Assembly (NCBI GenBank): GCA_017437045.1
Contig: JAFSBY010000044.1
Coordinates: forward strand, 62,001-126,000
Direction of reading: 5' to 3'
Origin: Alistipes sp.
Lineage (GTDB): Bacteria > Bacteroidota > Bacteroidia > Bacteroidales > Rikenellaceae
Length of the DNA: 64,000 bases
Each line of letters begins with the position of its first letter. Position 1 is the first letter of the stretch. The position numbers and the translations under genes were made by a program. Positions 34,288 through 43,462 of this stretch are shown here, piece by piece. The notes below the pieces were generated by a model. That model saw only the letters and a program-made list of their open reading frames with translations, did not search any database and had not been told where the DNA came from.

Positions 34288-35929
34288 ATCGTTTGAGTTT
34301 TTTCAACAATGCAGTGCGTTGTGGCAGTTTCGGAATCTCACACTCCAACGCGGCACGCCACATCGGACAGGCCAGATCAGCATGCCCCATGGCGTGGTAA
34401 TAGTCGCCCAACAATTCATAGGTCTCATAATAGGCCGGATTGAGCTGTTGGAATTGTTCGGGATCGAACTCGGCAAGGGCTTTACGCTTGCGGATAGCCT
34501 CCCGCAGGCGATTGGCCGCCGCCCGATAAGCCTTGATGCGTGGGTAGTCCTGCTCCAGGTAGATCGCATCAGCCGCAATCGTGCGCGCAGGATCGGCCCA
34601 GGAGCCCTCCTTCGGGGCCTGTTCAAATAGCTCATGCAGATCATAGCAGATCATCTCTCCGGCCTGCCAGGGGGCGGTGGAGACCCACATGCGCAGCTCC
34701 GAGGGGCGGAAAATCACCGTATGGTGGGCCAGCGATTGGTTGATCGCCTTCTCGTTCGTCAAGCCAATATCGACGCCCCCCAATCCACCTCTGTCGCGCA
34801 AAATCTGAGCGGCCGTTTGCTCGTTAATCGGAGATGCCTGGTCAATCAATTCACAAAGGCGTTGGTGACGATAGAGGCTGTCCGAGGTGGCGATATTTTG
34901 CTGATTGTGCGCATCGGAGGCAAAGGCCTCGGACTGGAAATGGTTCGTCACACACAGCCGATCCTCGTCGGAGCGATAACGAGCCAAGCCGCCCGGAGTC
35001 TTCTCAAAGACCTCGGCCCGATCGTCGGCTGCCGAGGCCACCAACAGCGACTCGGAGACAAAGATCTTGGCTCGCTCGACAATGGCAAAGGCCTCGTCGA
35101 GTGTCGCGGCATACTGCAGGATCTCACGCGCCAAGAGCGACACGGGCAAGGCGGCCGAGGTGGGGATCTTCCCCTCGGCGGCATTCAACGTCACGGTCAA
35201 GCCACGTTGATTCATGCCCGAGACGACGCCCCACATACCGGGCCACGCCACCGAGGCAAAGGCATATCCGCGCTCGGGCTTGACGAAGAGCAGGAGCTTT
35301 TCTCGCGCAAACGCATCGCCAAAATAGAAGTCAAAATTGCGTCCGACGAGCAGTTGTCCATCGACACTGCGTGTTCCCTGCACGGCAAAGGCACTACACC
35401 CGACCAGCATATACTTCTGCATGGCATGGCCAATATCGTGGGCTGCGTGGTAGTTGAGTTGTCGCACATAGCTCGACCCAAACTCGGCAAACTTCGGGCT
35501 GCAAAACCGTGCCATGGCGGCAATCTCACGTCGATACTCCTCGGGGACATAGCCTGCCATCCGGCGGTTGAAAAAGATCGTGCAACGATATAGAAAGTGC
35601 AGATAACGATCCGAAGGGATCAACGACCGAATCTGATCGACAAAGATTTGCTCCTGCCGAGCCAGCAGATCGGCAGCCATCGCGCCAAAGGCGGCACCGC
35701 GCTCCTCCGCACTACCCTCCACGCGAGCCTCCCACACGCCCCAGCGATTGCGATGCAGACTGTTATTTCCGCAGCTGCGTTGCTCGTCCTGTAGTTTCGT
35801 CGGGGCATATTGCTCCGGTCGAAGCGAGAGCTTCGGCTCCAGAAAGTCGATCTGACGATACCGCCACACGAGGTAGAGTATCGCCCCGACGACCACACCG
35901 ACCACGATGCCACAGACAAGCCACCACAT
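34274..35929 (-). CDS. membrane-anchored C45-family (acyl-CoA:6-APA acyltransferase-like) Ntn hydrolase
   Basis: A 551-residue protein with one N-terminal membrane helix (LVCGIVVGVVVGAILYLVW) and an Ntn-hydrolase domain of the C45 type. The likely nucleophile is Cys178 in MLVGCSAFAV, where self-cleavage between Gly and Cys would free it. RNFDFYFGD and NQRGLTVTLNAAEG are family blocks. Such enzymes hydrolyse or transfer acyl groups in amide or ester bonds. Here it could attach or release the polyene acyl chain on the periplasmic face. The upstream in-frame TTG is less likely than the ATG at 35929. Confidence 0.72.
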   Translation of the reverse strand: MWWLVCGIVVGVVVGAILYLVWRYRQIDFLEPKLSLRPEQYAPTKLQDEQRSCGNNSLHRNRWGVWEARVEGSAEERGAAFGAMAADLLARQEQIFVDQIRSLIPSDRYLHFLYRCTIFFNRRMAGYVPEEYRREIAAMARFCSPKFAEFGSSYVRQLNYHAAHDIGHAMQKYMLVGCSAFAVQGTRSVDGQLLVGRNFDFYFGDAFAREKLLLFVKPERGYAFASVAWPGMWGVVSGMNQRGLTVTLNAAEGKIPTSAALPVSLLAREILQYAATLDEAFAIVERAKIFVSESLLVASAADDRAEVFEKTPGGLARYRSDEDRLCVTNHFQSEAFASDAHNQQNIATSDSLYRHQRLCELIDQASPINEQTAAQILRDRGGLGGVDIGLTNEKAINQSLAHHTVIFRPSELRMWVSTAPWQAGEMICYDLHELFEQAPKEGSWADPARTIAADAIYLEQDYPRIKAYRAAANRLREAIRKRKALAEFDPEQFQQLNPAYYETYELLGDYYHAMGHADLACPMWRAALECEIPKLPQRTALLKKLKRYDKR

Positions 35930-35944
35930 GCCGCACAACTGCTA

Positions 35945-37438
35945 TTAAGCGTTTCCGATCTTCTTGGCCAGGTACTCCATGCCGAGCAATTCGCTACACG
36001 TGACAGCCGACGAAACAGCCACACCCAAGCAGCCGTGTACGTTGAGATTTTGTCCCGTCAAGAAGAGGTTTGCGATCTTCGTACGAGCCGGCAGGTGCGA
36101 CACGATCGGGTTATGATAGTCCTTCACAATGCCATAGGCGCTACCATCGGGGGTACCCGTATAATCGCGATAGGTCAGCGGCGAGGCCGTATGCACATGA
36201 GCAATAGCATCGCGCAGGTGGGGGAAATAGTCGGCCGCATAGTCGATCACGCGCTCGGCATACTGTGCCTTGAAGGCCTCATAGTCGGCACCGCGACGCC
36301 CCACCTTCGTATCGAGCCACGGTGCCAGATCCGACATGCACATCGGGGTCAGCAGCGTCACCACATCGGCAAACTCATCCCGACCGTTGGGCTGCATACA
36401 CATCAACACCGAGGGGATCTTCAGCCCCTTATAATCGGCCTCGTTGAGCCATACATTGGCATCTCCGTGAAGGAAGTAGTTGCGATTCTCGTAACGGAAT
36501 GTGCCGGATTTCATCATCAGATAGGTCGTAAAGATCGCAAAGGAGTTCTCGAGCGAACGCACCCGGGTGAAGAAGGCCTTCTTGATCACCGTATTGTTGC
36601 GCAACAGATCGAGAGTCGTAGCCGGATGGATGGCCGAGATCACATACTTGGCCTCCAGACGCTCCTCGCCATTGACCTCGACAAACGACACGCGGTCATC
36701 GGTCAGATGGATGCCCGTCACCTCCGCGCGGTCACGCACCTCACCACCCTGTGCGCGGATCACATCGACCAGCGCATCGACCATGTGTTGGGTGCCGCCC
36801 ACGAAGCAGTGAGCACCCTCGATATTCGAGTGGTTGATCATGGCATGTTCGTAGAACGACGATTTATCGGCCAGACCGCTATAGAGGCGGTTGCTGCCGG
36901 CCAAGACCCCGCGCAGACGCGGATTTTGCACCATCGAGGCGATCTCATCGTGGGCCGAAAGGGCCGTAAACTCCATACCGCCCGCCGAGAGACGACCGCT
37001 ACGCAACACATCGACCGTGATCAGCTTACCAATCTCCTGCAATCGTTTGCTATAAGCGACGATGCCGGCACGCTCCTCGGGAAAGGCCTCGACCAACCGA
37101 TCGACAAACCGCTCATAGCCCATGGCGTGGGGATAGATCTTTCCATCGCCAAAGCACATCAGATCGAAGCCCTCGGCATCGAGCTTTTGCAGGTTCAGGC
37201 GATCCATCACCCCATAATATTTGAAATATTGGTGCATGATCTGCCCCTCGCACAGGCTACCCACATAGTGGATACCCGTATCGAGCGTATAGCCCTTGCG
37301 GCGGAACGATTGACAGCACCCGCCAAATCCGACCTGCTGCTCCAGCACGCACACGTTCATACCCTCGCGGCTGAGTGTAACAGCCGTTGCCAAGCCACCC
37401 AGGCCGCTACCAATGATTATCACATCGTATTTTTGCAT
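35945..37438 (-). CDS. phytoene desaturase-like FAD-dependent oxidoreductase
   Basis: A 497-residue flavoprotein of the CrtI/retinol-saturase type. The N-terminal dinucleotide fold is DVIIIGSGLGGLATAVTLSREG. VLEQQVGFGGCCQSF and a C-terminal FAD-contact block (LFLTGQNLNVHGCLGVAVSS) follow. Related genes recur in flexirubin clusters, where a polyene redox step is suspected. The ATG at 37438 (MQKYDVIII) is chosen over an upstream ATG that would overlap the preceding gene; 7 bases separate the two genes. Whether it desaturates or saturates the chain is not visible. Confidence 0.82.
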   Translation of the reverse strand: MQKYDVIIIGSGLGGLATAVTLSREGMNVCVLEQQVGFGGCCQSFRRKGYTLDTGIHYVGSLCEGQIMHQYFKYYGVMDRLNLQKLDAEGFDLMCFGDGKIYPHAMGYERFVDRLVEAFPEERAGIVAYSKRLQEIGKLITVDVLRSGRLSAGGMEFTALSAHDEIASMVQNPRLRGVLAGSNRLYSGLADKSSFYEHAMINHSNIEGAHCFVGGTQHMVDALVDVIRAQGGEVRDRAEVTGIHLTDDRVSFVEVNGEERLEAKYVISAIHPATTLDLLRNNTVIKKAFFTRVRSLENSFAIFTTYLMMKSGTFRYENRNYFLHGDANVWLNEADYKGLKIPSVLMCMQPNGRDEFADVVTLLTPMCMSDLAPWLDTKVGRRGADYEAFKAQYAERVIDYAADYFPHLRDAIAHVHTASPLTYRDYTGTPDGSAYGIVKDYHNPIVSHLPARTKIANLFLTGQNLNVHGCLGVAVSSAVTCSELLGMEYLAKKIGNA

Positions 37439-37445
37439 CTTGACG

Positions 37446-40400
37446 CTATTTTTTTTCAAATATATAGATCATTTCGGAGGTCACACGACCATACATCTCG
37501 GTCTGTAGATGTAGGCCGTTGCGACGCGCAAACTGCTCCATCCACTCCCGCGAGACAAATTCGAGCGGGTGTTCCCGTTTGTTGAATCGCAAAATCCGCG
37601 TGGACCATCGCTCGATCTGCTCCACGACCGCCTGTCCCTTTTTATTGGAGCTGTCACCATCGCGCACGATGATCTTGCCCCCATCATTGAGCTGCTCCAG
37701 CACGCGCTCCAAGACCCGCTCCTGATCGGCTACAGGCAGGTAATGCAGGCTGTCGCTCACCAAAAAGACATCCGATTGCGGTAGCTCAACCGTGCGCATA
37801 TCGCCCCAGGCAAAGCGCACATTCGGATGCGTCTTGGCCAGCAGGCTGTGGGCAGCCAATTCGATCTTCTCCTGATCGTAGTCGATACCCAGAATCGTTC
37901 GCTCCTCGGAGAGCATGCCGAGCATAAAGCCCATCATCCCATAGCCACAACCCACATCGGTCACCACGGCACGCTTGGGTACCAGCCGATGCCAAAGGGC
38001 ATAATACTGCTCGCTGCGTGCCTTGATACGCACATACCACTCGACGATCGGCCCCTTATAGAGGAAATTCTTGATCAGCGCATCGCGGAAGTAGCGATTC
38101 TCGGTCGTCGTATAGCTCTCATAGAGCGCGCTATATTGTTGCTCAAAATAGTGTCGCCACGCCTTCGCGCGACTGCGATTATCCATGCCAAAGGCCGGAT
38201 CGTCATAGGCCACACGGGGCAGCGTGCGGATCGCCATCAGGCCATCCTTGATGTAGTAGCCATGGTGTTTCGTGGCCACTTGCCCCGTGCCATAGATCAC
38301 CATCGGCAGCAGATCGATTTGCAACGTTTCGGCCAGGTAGAAGGCCCCCTTATGGAAGCGGCCGATGCGTCCGTCGAGCGAACGAGTTCCCTCCGGGAAG
38401 ACCAACACCGAGTAGCCCTCGGCCACCCGATCGCGCAGTCGCTCGACCAACTTCTCATAGCCGTCGGCCGCATGGCACGAATCGGCATAACGGACGATGC
38501 GTCCGATCACCGGTGAATTCCACACCCAGCTGTTGGTCACCACCACCAAACGCGGTGTTGTGGAGAGCAGAAGCAGGATATCGAGAATCGACTGATGGTT
38601 GGCTATGATCACGGCCGGACGATCGAATCGCTCACCGTGCGGGTTCAAGCGTTTCGGGCGGATCGAGACGGTATTCAAGAAGAGGCGTGTAATGCCATAG
38701 ATCAGGTAATGGAAGGCTAACTTCTTCTTACGACGTGCTATTGGCAGCGGCCACAGCACCACCAGGAAGAGGTGAGCCACGATGCATCCCAACAAGAAGT
38801 AGAGGAAGCTATAAAAGGTATTGAACAGATTGAGTGCCGTAAAGGGGAATCCGCCGCGCTCGGTGTGCGAGGTGATCAACCAACGGAACAGCAACGGTTG
38901 CACCGTGTACGAGACCAGCACCACGGCACTCAACCCCACGACCGAAATCAGCGCCATCGACCGCAACGCAGGATGTTCGGCAAAGATCAGCACGCCCATG
39001 CCGACCAGCGTCGTGAAGGCGGAGAAGAAGATGGCCGTCTTGTGCATGCCCAGCATACGCTTGCCGCTGCGATACTGCTCCATGAGCCCATCCATAATAA
39101 AGATGCTGAAATCATCGCCAATACCGAAGATGAAGGTGGCCAGAATCACATTGACAATATTGAAACGGATGTCGCACAAGGCCATCAACCCCAAAATGAT
39201 CACCCAACTCAAGCACATGGGCAGGAAGCACATCACGGCCAACTCGATACGGCCATAGGTGATGAGCAACGCCACAAAGACGATGAGCGAGGAGATCCAC
39301 AGAATATAGTTAAAGTCGTCGCTCGTCGAGGTCACCAACTGTCGGGTGAAATAGGCTCGATCCACGACCGTCGTTCCGCCTAGCTCTTCGATGGCGGCAT
39401 ACACCTGCGCCTTCTGCTCCTCGGGAAGCGACAATCGGCTGACCAACACCACCCGCTCGTCCGTACGATCTATCCAGTCGGACAAGAGAGGCACCTGCGT
39501 CGCAGCCTCTTCAGCCAGGGTCGTATAGTCGCGCTCGACCATCGTTCGGAAGCCCTCGAAAGCTCCGGCTCTGAACCCGTGGCGCACGGCCGCCTGCTCC
39601 ACTGCAGCAATCGTCGTTACACCATGCTCCTGCCAGAACTGCTGCCAGCGAGCCAATCGCTGCTGTTGCTCATCGGGGGTCACCACAAAATCGACCGCCG
39701 AGGCATACGTCGCAACGATCCCTTGCTGCTGCAACGAATCGCACAGATGTGCCAGGGCGCGGTAGGATTCGATGGCCGTAGTCTGATCATCGGCCGTCGT
39801 GACCAGGTAGATCGGCTCCTGCTCTCCGGTCAAGGGTTTGAGTTGTGCTTCGGCCTGCTTGAGCTCCTCGGTCAGGTAGTTGATATGCGACATATCGCCA
39901 TCAAAGGCCACTCGATCATAGAAGAACAGACCCATACAGGTCGCCACACCCACCACGAGGAGCACCCACCGATTTCGCTCATAGGCGTAGCCATTACCTC
40001 GCTCGATGGCACGCAACAGGCGGCTCGGTTGCTGTTTCAAGCCTCCTCCAACCAGATGTGGCAAGAAGATCAGACAGAAAAGCGTCGTGCCGACCAACGT
40101 CAAGGCGGCAAACAGCCCCAGATCGTGCAACAACTGAGAATGGGTATAGAGCAATGCCACGAAGGCACCGATCGTCGTCAGGCAGCCGACCGTCAGCGGC
40201 TCGGCCAGGTCTCGAATCAAGGCACGCGGGTCGCTCGTGTGGTTCAGGTGGGCAATGACGTGGATCGAATAGCTCAACGCCACACCCAACACAACAGCTC
40301 CGGCTCCAATGGCAATGGCCGAGATCGCGCCTTGCAACCAATAGACCATTGCCAGGGCGAAGAGTGCACCGAAGAGCGGCGGCATGATGAGGAGCGGTAT

Positions 40401-41261
40401 CGCCCTGCGCGAACGGAAGCTGCACCCGATCACCAACAGAATCACCACCAGGGCCAGGCTCAACGTAACGAGCGTATCATGTTTGATACAACGAGCATTG
40501 TGCACCGCAATCAAAGCCGCTCCGTAGCATGCGATCGCCACATCGTCACACGCGAGCCTCTCGACCGTCTCCTCCAAAGCGATGACCAACCGCTCGTTTG
40601 CTCCCGTATTGCCCATCTGGTGGGCCGGTTCGAGCAACATAAAGAGCGTTTGCAGATCCTCGGAAAAGAGGTGATCGGCATAAATCTCATAGGCAACATC
40701 GCCACCAAAGGTCTCAAACTGCTGCAACAAAGCTCCACCCACCATCAGCGGGTCGCGCATCACCGTCGGAGCTACCATTGCCCCCGAAGGCGAGGTCAGC
40801 AGATCGAAATTGCGCGCCATAGCGACATCGATCGCCTCCGGCTCAATTGCCTGCTCGAGCTGTTGCCAAGCGGCCTCGTCGAGCAAGAGCGGCAGGTGGT
40901 CATAGACAAAATCGGTTGCCCGAGTCACCTCCTGCTGGTCAATCTGCCCGACCACGGCACGCAACACCCCCTCATCGAGCAAGGGTTGCAGCTGCATGGC
41001 AAAACTGTCGGCCTGCTCGATCAGTCGATCGGGATCTTCGCCCGAGAACATTACTACGAGCTTGTCTTTGACCTTCAGATTCTCAAACAAAGCCCGCTGC
41101 TGCGGATCCTCCTGATCACCAAAAAAACTTGAGATATTCTCGTCAAAGCGCACCTGGGAGGCCATCCACCCAAAGGCTCCCAACAGCACGACAAGCCACG
41201 TAAAGAGGAGCCAACGGCGCCGCACAAACCAATTATAGAGGACTAAAAAGGGACTATGCAT
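37446..41261 (-). CDS. MMPL exporter fused to PlsC-type acyltransferase and SAM methyltransferase
   Basis: A 1271-residue three-part protein. Residues 1-800 form an RND/MMPL transporter with two sets of membrane helices (15-35, 263-410; 433-447, 650-795) and large periplasmic loops. Residues 850-1050 form an LPLAT domain with NHQSILD (888-894) and FPEGTRS (955-961). Residues 1095-1271 form a class I methyltransferase with VVTDVGCGYGMMGF and GIDYD. No stop or frameshift lies between the parts. Export of the finished aryl-polyene lipid, final acylation and O-methylation are the expected tasks. The start overlaps the glycosyltransferase gene by 8 bases. Confidence 0.9.
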   Translation of the reverse strand: MHSPFLVLYNWFVRRRWLLFTWLVVLLGAFGWMASQVRFDENISSFFGDQEDPQQRALFENLKVKDKLVVMFSGEDPDRLIEQADSFAMQLQPLLDEGVLRAVVGQIDQQEVTRATDFVYDHLPLLLDEAAWQQLEQAIEPEAIDVAMARNFDLLTSPSGAMVAPTVMRDPLMVGGALLQQFETFGGDVAYEIYADHLFSEDLQTLFMLLEPAHQMGNTGANERLVIALEETVERLACDDVAIACYGAALIAVHNARCIKHDTLVTLSLALVVILLVIGCSFRSRRAIPLLIMPPLFGALFALAMVYWLQGAISAIAIGAGAVVLGVALSYSIHVIAHLNHTSDPRALIRDLAEPLTVGCLTTIGAFVALLYTHSQLLHDLGLFAALTLVGTTLFCLIFLPHLVGGGLKQQPSRLLRAIERGNGYAYERNRWVLLVVGVATCMGLFFYDRVAFDGDMSHINYLTEELKQAEAQLKPLTGEQEPIYLVTTADDQTTAIESYRALAHLCDSLQQQGIVATYASAVDFVVTPDEQQQRLARWQQFWQEHGVTTIAAVEQAAVRHGFRAGAFEGFRTMVERDYTTLAEEAATQVPLLSDWIDRTDERVVLVSRLSLPEEQKAQVYAAIEELGGTTVVDRAYFTRQLVTSTSDDFNYILWISSLIVFVALLITYGRIELAVMCFLPMCLSWVIILGLMALCDIRFNIVNVILATFIFGIGDDFSIFIMDGLMEQYRSGKRMLGMHKTAIFFSAFTTLVGMGVLIFAEHPALRSMALISVVGLSAVVLVSYTVQPLLFRWLITSHTERGGFPFTALNLFNTFYSFLYFLLGCIVAHLFLVVLWPLPIARRKKKLAFHYLIYGITRLFLNTVSIRPKRLNPHGERFDRPAVIIANHQSILDILLLLSTTPRLVVVTNSWVWNSPVIGRIVRYADSCHAADGYEKLVERLRDRVAEGYSVLVFPEGTRSLDGRIGRFHKGAFYLAETLQIDLLPMVIYGTGQVATKHHGYYIKDGLMAIRTLPRVAYDDPAFGMDNRSRAKAWRHYFEQQYSALYESYTTTENRYFRDALIKNFLYKGPIVEWYVRIKARSEQYYALWHRLVPKRAVVTDVGCGYGMMGFMLGMLSEERTILGIDYDQEKIELAAHSLLAKTHPNVRFAWGDMRTVELPQSDVFLVSDSLHYLPVADQERVLERVLEQLNDGGKIIVRDGDSSNKKGQAVVEQIERWSTRILRFNKREHPLEFVSREWMEQFARRNGLHLQTEMYGRVTSEMIYIFEKK

Positions 41262-42444
41262 GGCTACCTCCTCGCTTACAAAGCGTCATTATCACCCACG
41301 CCACGATCGTCGTCACCACACCAACGGCCAAGCCCAGCACACAGCTGCCGACCAGATAGTGTACAACCGAAACACCGATCGACTCGAAGGTGGACAATTC
41401 GGTCGAGAGCTCCACCGAAAGGCCAAACAGGCGCGTTCCAATCCAGCAGGCCAAATAGACAATAAAGGGGATCAGGGGCGGGATCGACCAATAGGTGAAG
41501 ACGACCGAAACGACTTTATTCAATCGGAACAGATGGGCAGCCGCCAACGCCGTGATCGCTTGATAGCCCCAGACGGGCAACACGCCACAGCAGATGCCCA
41601 ACCCCATCGAAAGGGCCATCTTTAGGTTAGACTCTTCACTTTGGAAGACATGCTGATTGAAGAAGGCACATATATTCTCGCGGTTCAGCCATCGCAAGAA
41701 TCGCCACGGATAATAGACCAACAAGGCGTACAACACCAGCACCGTATTGAGCAGGCTGATGCGCGTAAAGTCCTTCAACGGACGGAAGTGCGAGACGCGC
41801 TCCTCGGCAGGCGGATAATAGACCTTAATCGGTACATTTTCGACCGATACGCCACGCCAGGCAGCTCGCACAATGATCTCAACCTCAAACTCATAACGCC
41901 CCGATAGCAGCCGAATATGCTGCAACGGTTTGACCGGATAGAGGCGATAGCCCGACTGCGTATCCGAGAGTCGTTGGCCCGTCTCAACCCGATACCAGAA
42001 GTTCGAGAAGCGGTTGGCAAAGCTATTTTTCGAGGGCATATTATCGGCCGCGAGGTTGCGTGCACCGATCAACAAAGCCCCGGGATTTTGCTCGATTCGC
42101 CGGATGAAGACCGGAATATCATCGGCATAGTGTTGTCCGTCGGCATCGAGCGTCAGCAGGTAGTCAAACCCCTCCTCGGCTGCATATTTGAGCGCCAGTC
42201 GCAGGGCGTGCCCCTTACCGCGATTCTGCGCATAGGAGATCAGGCGCAACCCCTCGATCGAGGCCAAAATCTCGGCCGTCTGATCCGTCGAACCGTCATT
42301 GACCACCAACAGATCCTCCGTATAAGGGCGCACAGAAGCGACCACCGATGCAATCGTCCCCGCATTGTTGTAGGTGGGGATCGCCACCAGACACTTCAAC
42401 CGTTTCAGTGCATCTCTATATGTCGATTCGCTCGCTATCATCAT
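41254..42444 (-). CDS. family 2 glycosyltransferase fused to DUF2062 membrane domain
   Basis: A 396-residue protein. The GT2 (DPM1-like) domain spans about 18-240: CLVAIPTYNNAGTI, VVNDGSTDQT, TLDADGQHYADD with the DxD-type metal site, and QSGYRLYP. A DUF2062 membrane domain follows (GLGICCGVLPVWGYQA, then two helices). In aryl-polyene clusters a glycosyl transfer to the polyene or its lipid anchor is plausible. The open frame begins 117 bases earlier inside the upstream gene. The ATG pair at 42444 has AGGG and AAAGG purines just upstream and gives the normal N terminus. Confidence 0.83.
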   Translation of the reverse strand: MMIASESTYRDALKRLKCLVAIPTYNNAGTIASVVASVRPYTEDLLVVNDGSTDQTAEILASIEGLRLISYAQNRGKGHALRLALKYAAEEGFDYLLTLDADGQHYADDIPVFIRRIEQNPGALLIGARNLAADNMPSKNSFANRFSNFWYRVETGQRLSDTQSGYRLYPVKPLQHIRLLSGRYEFEVEIIVRAAWRGVSVENVPIKVYYPPAEERVSHFRPLKDFTRISLLNTVLVLYALLVYYPWRFLRWLNRENICAFFNQHVFQSEESNLKMALSMGLGICCGVLPVWGYQAITALAAAHLFRLNKVVSVVFTYWSIPPLIPFIVYLACWIGTRLFGLSVELSTELSTFESIGVSVVHYLVGSCVLGLAVGVVTTIVAWVIMTLCKRGGSHA

Positions 42445-42473
42445 GCTTGCAACCTTTGCCCTCGTCTGTCGGT

Positions 42474-42833
42474 TTATCGTTTTCGCCACGAAGCCTTCAA
42501 CTTCAGTACACTCTTCTGCTCGGCCGAGACCTGGCACTGCACGCTCTGCTCCTCGCCCCAAACATAGTCCAGCGTCAGCTCCAACCCCTCATGAGGCAGC
42601 AGTGCCGAGATATATTTACACTCCTTGATGCGATCAAAGGCCACCTCCGTGCCCACCATCTTAGCCAACACCTCGCGGATGATGGTCAGCGTACAAACAC
42701 CCGGCACAACAGCTTGTGCGGGGAAATGGCCCGCATAGATAGGGTGCTCGGCTGCCATCAACACCCGACAATGTCCCCCTTGCGCATCACAAGCGAGCTC
42801 CTCGATCGTATAGAAAGTTCCTTCCAGACGCAT
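42474..42833 (-). CDS. FabZ-like hotdog dehydratase subunit retaining the catalytic His (ApeI-like)
   Basis: A 119-residue hotdog protein. The core reads HPIYAGHFPAQAVVPGV, containing the His of FabZ/FabA dehydratases. The position four residues after PGV, normally the catalytic Glu or Asp of the partner half-site, is Thr (CTLT). The second hotdog gene of this operon (48516) shows the reverse pattern, so the pair may form a heterodimer as ApeI:ApeP do in enterobacterial aryl-polyene systems. Start 42833 lies 2 bases after the LolA stop with GGAGAG at a good distance; an alternative ATG at 42848 would overlap. Confidence 0.78.
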   Translation of the reverse strand: MRLEGTFYTIEELACDAQGGHCRVLMAAEHPIYAGHFPAQAVVPGVCTLTIIREVLAKMVGTEVAFDRIKECKYISALLPHEGLELTLDYVWGEEQSVQCQVSAEQKSVLKLKASWRKR

Positions 42834-42835
42834 AC

Positions 42836-43462
42836 TTATTCTCTCCATTCCAACAACGCCCCATCGAAGGGTTCGTTGATCCGTTTTTCATAAAAGCGAT
42901 AACGGGTAAAATCACCCGTAGGTTGCTCCATGCGCAATTCATCGAGCAACAAATCCTCGGCATCGAAGCGCATCACGATGCGGCTCACATGGGCAGCCGC
43001 ACGATTACGCAGCGGACGCAACGTCACCAGCCACGCCCCCTTCTCGGCCTCTACCTGACAACTGTAATCGGCCGTCAAGAGGCTCAAATCGCCCGACATG
43101 CAGCCGGCTAACAAGCGGCGCAACTGCTTCAGCATCGGGTTGGTAGCAATTTTCCGCTTCGTTTCGACCGTTCCGCTCTTCATCGCAAAGGCGGTAGCAT
43201 CCATGCGGATATAGTCGCCATCGTCGAACAGCAGCGCCAACCGATCCGGCTGCACGTAGTAGAAACGCCCCTGCTTGGTTACCTCGCGCGCCAACACGGC
43301 CAACGACTGGGTCTGCTCAAAACGGCAACAGATCGTCTGCATCGTCCGGCTCTTGGCCAGCAACGCCTCCTCGAAGGTCGTCGTAGCACGTTCGGCCGGC
43401 TGTGCCATGACCGCAGTCACGCTACACAGCAACACCAACACTCCCAACAAGCTATTTCTCAT
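42836..43462 (-). CDS. LolA-like outer membrane lipoprotein carrier family protein
   Basis: A 208-residue periplasmic protein: signal peptide MRNSLLGVLVLLCSVTAVMA, then a LolA-type half-barrel (CCRFEQTQSLAVLAREVTKQ, GRFYYVQPDRLALLF, then the C-terminal strands KGAWLVTLRPLRNR and FTRYRFYEKRINEPF). LolA-like proteins are standard members of aryl-polyene and flexirubin clusters (ApeL-type) and presumably ferry the lipidic product across the periplasm from the MMPL exporter. The start overlaps the deacetylase gene by 11 bases. Confidence 0.85.
   Translation of the reverse strand: MRNSLLGVLVLLCSVTAVMAQPAERATTTFEEALLAKSRTMQTICCRFEQTQSLAVLAREVTKQGRFYYVQPDRLALLFDDGDYIRMDATAFAMKSGTVETKRKIATNPMLKQLRRLLAGCMSGDLSLLTADYSCQVEAEKGAWLVTLRPLRNRAAAHVSRIVMRFDAEDLLLDELRMEQPTGDFTRYRFYEKRINEPFDGALLEWRE

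Noticed and set aside
35810-37585. 591-residue plus-strand open frame opposite the FAD oxidoreductase and C45 genes
   Set aside because: Antisense shadow with no recognisable domain; the minus-strand genes have clear catalytic motifs and operon spacing.
39579-41132. 517-residue plus-strand open frame opposite the MMPL fusion gene
   Set aside because: His/Gln/Arg-rich antisense product without motifs; the opposite strand encodes a full transporter.
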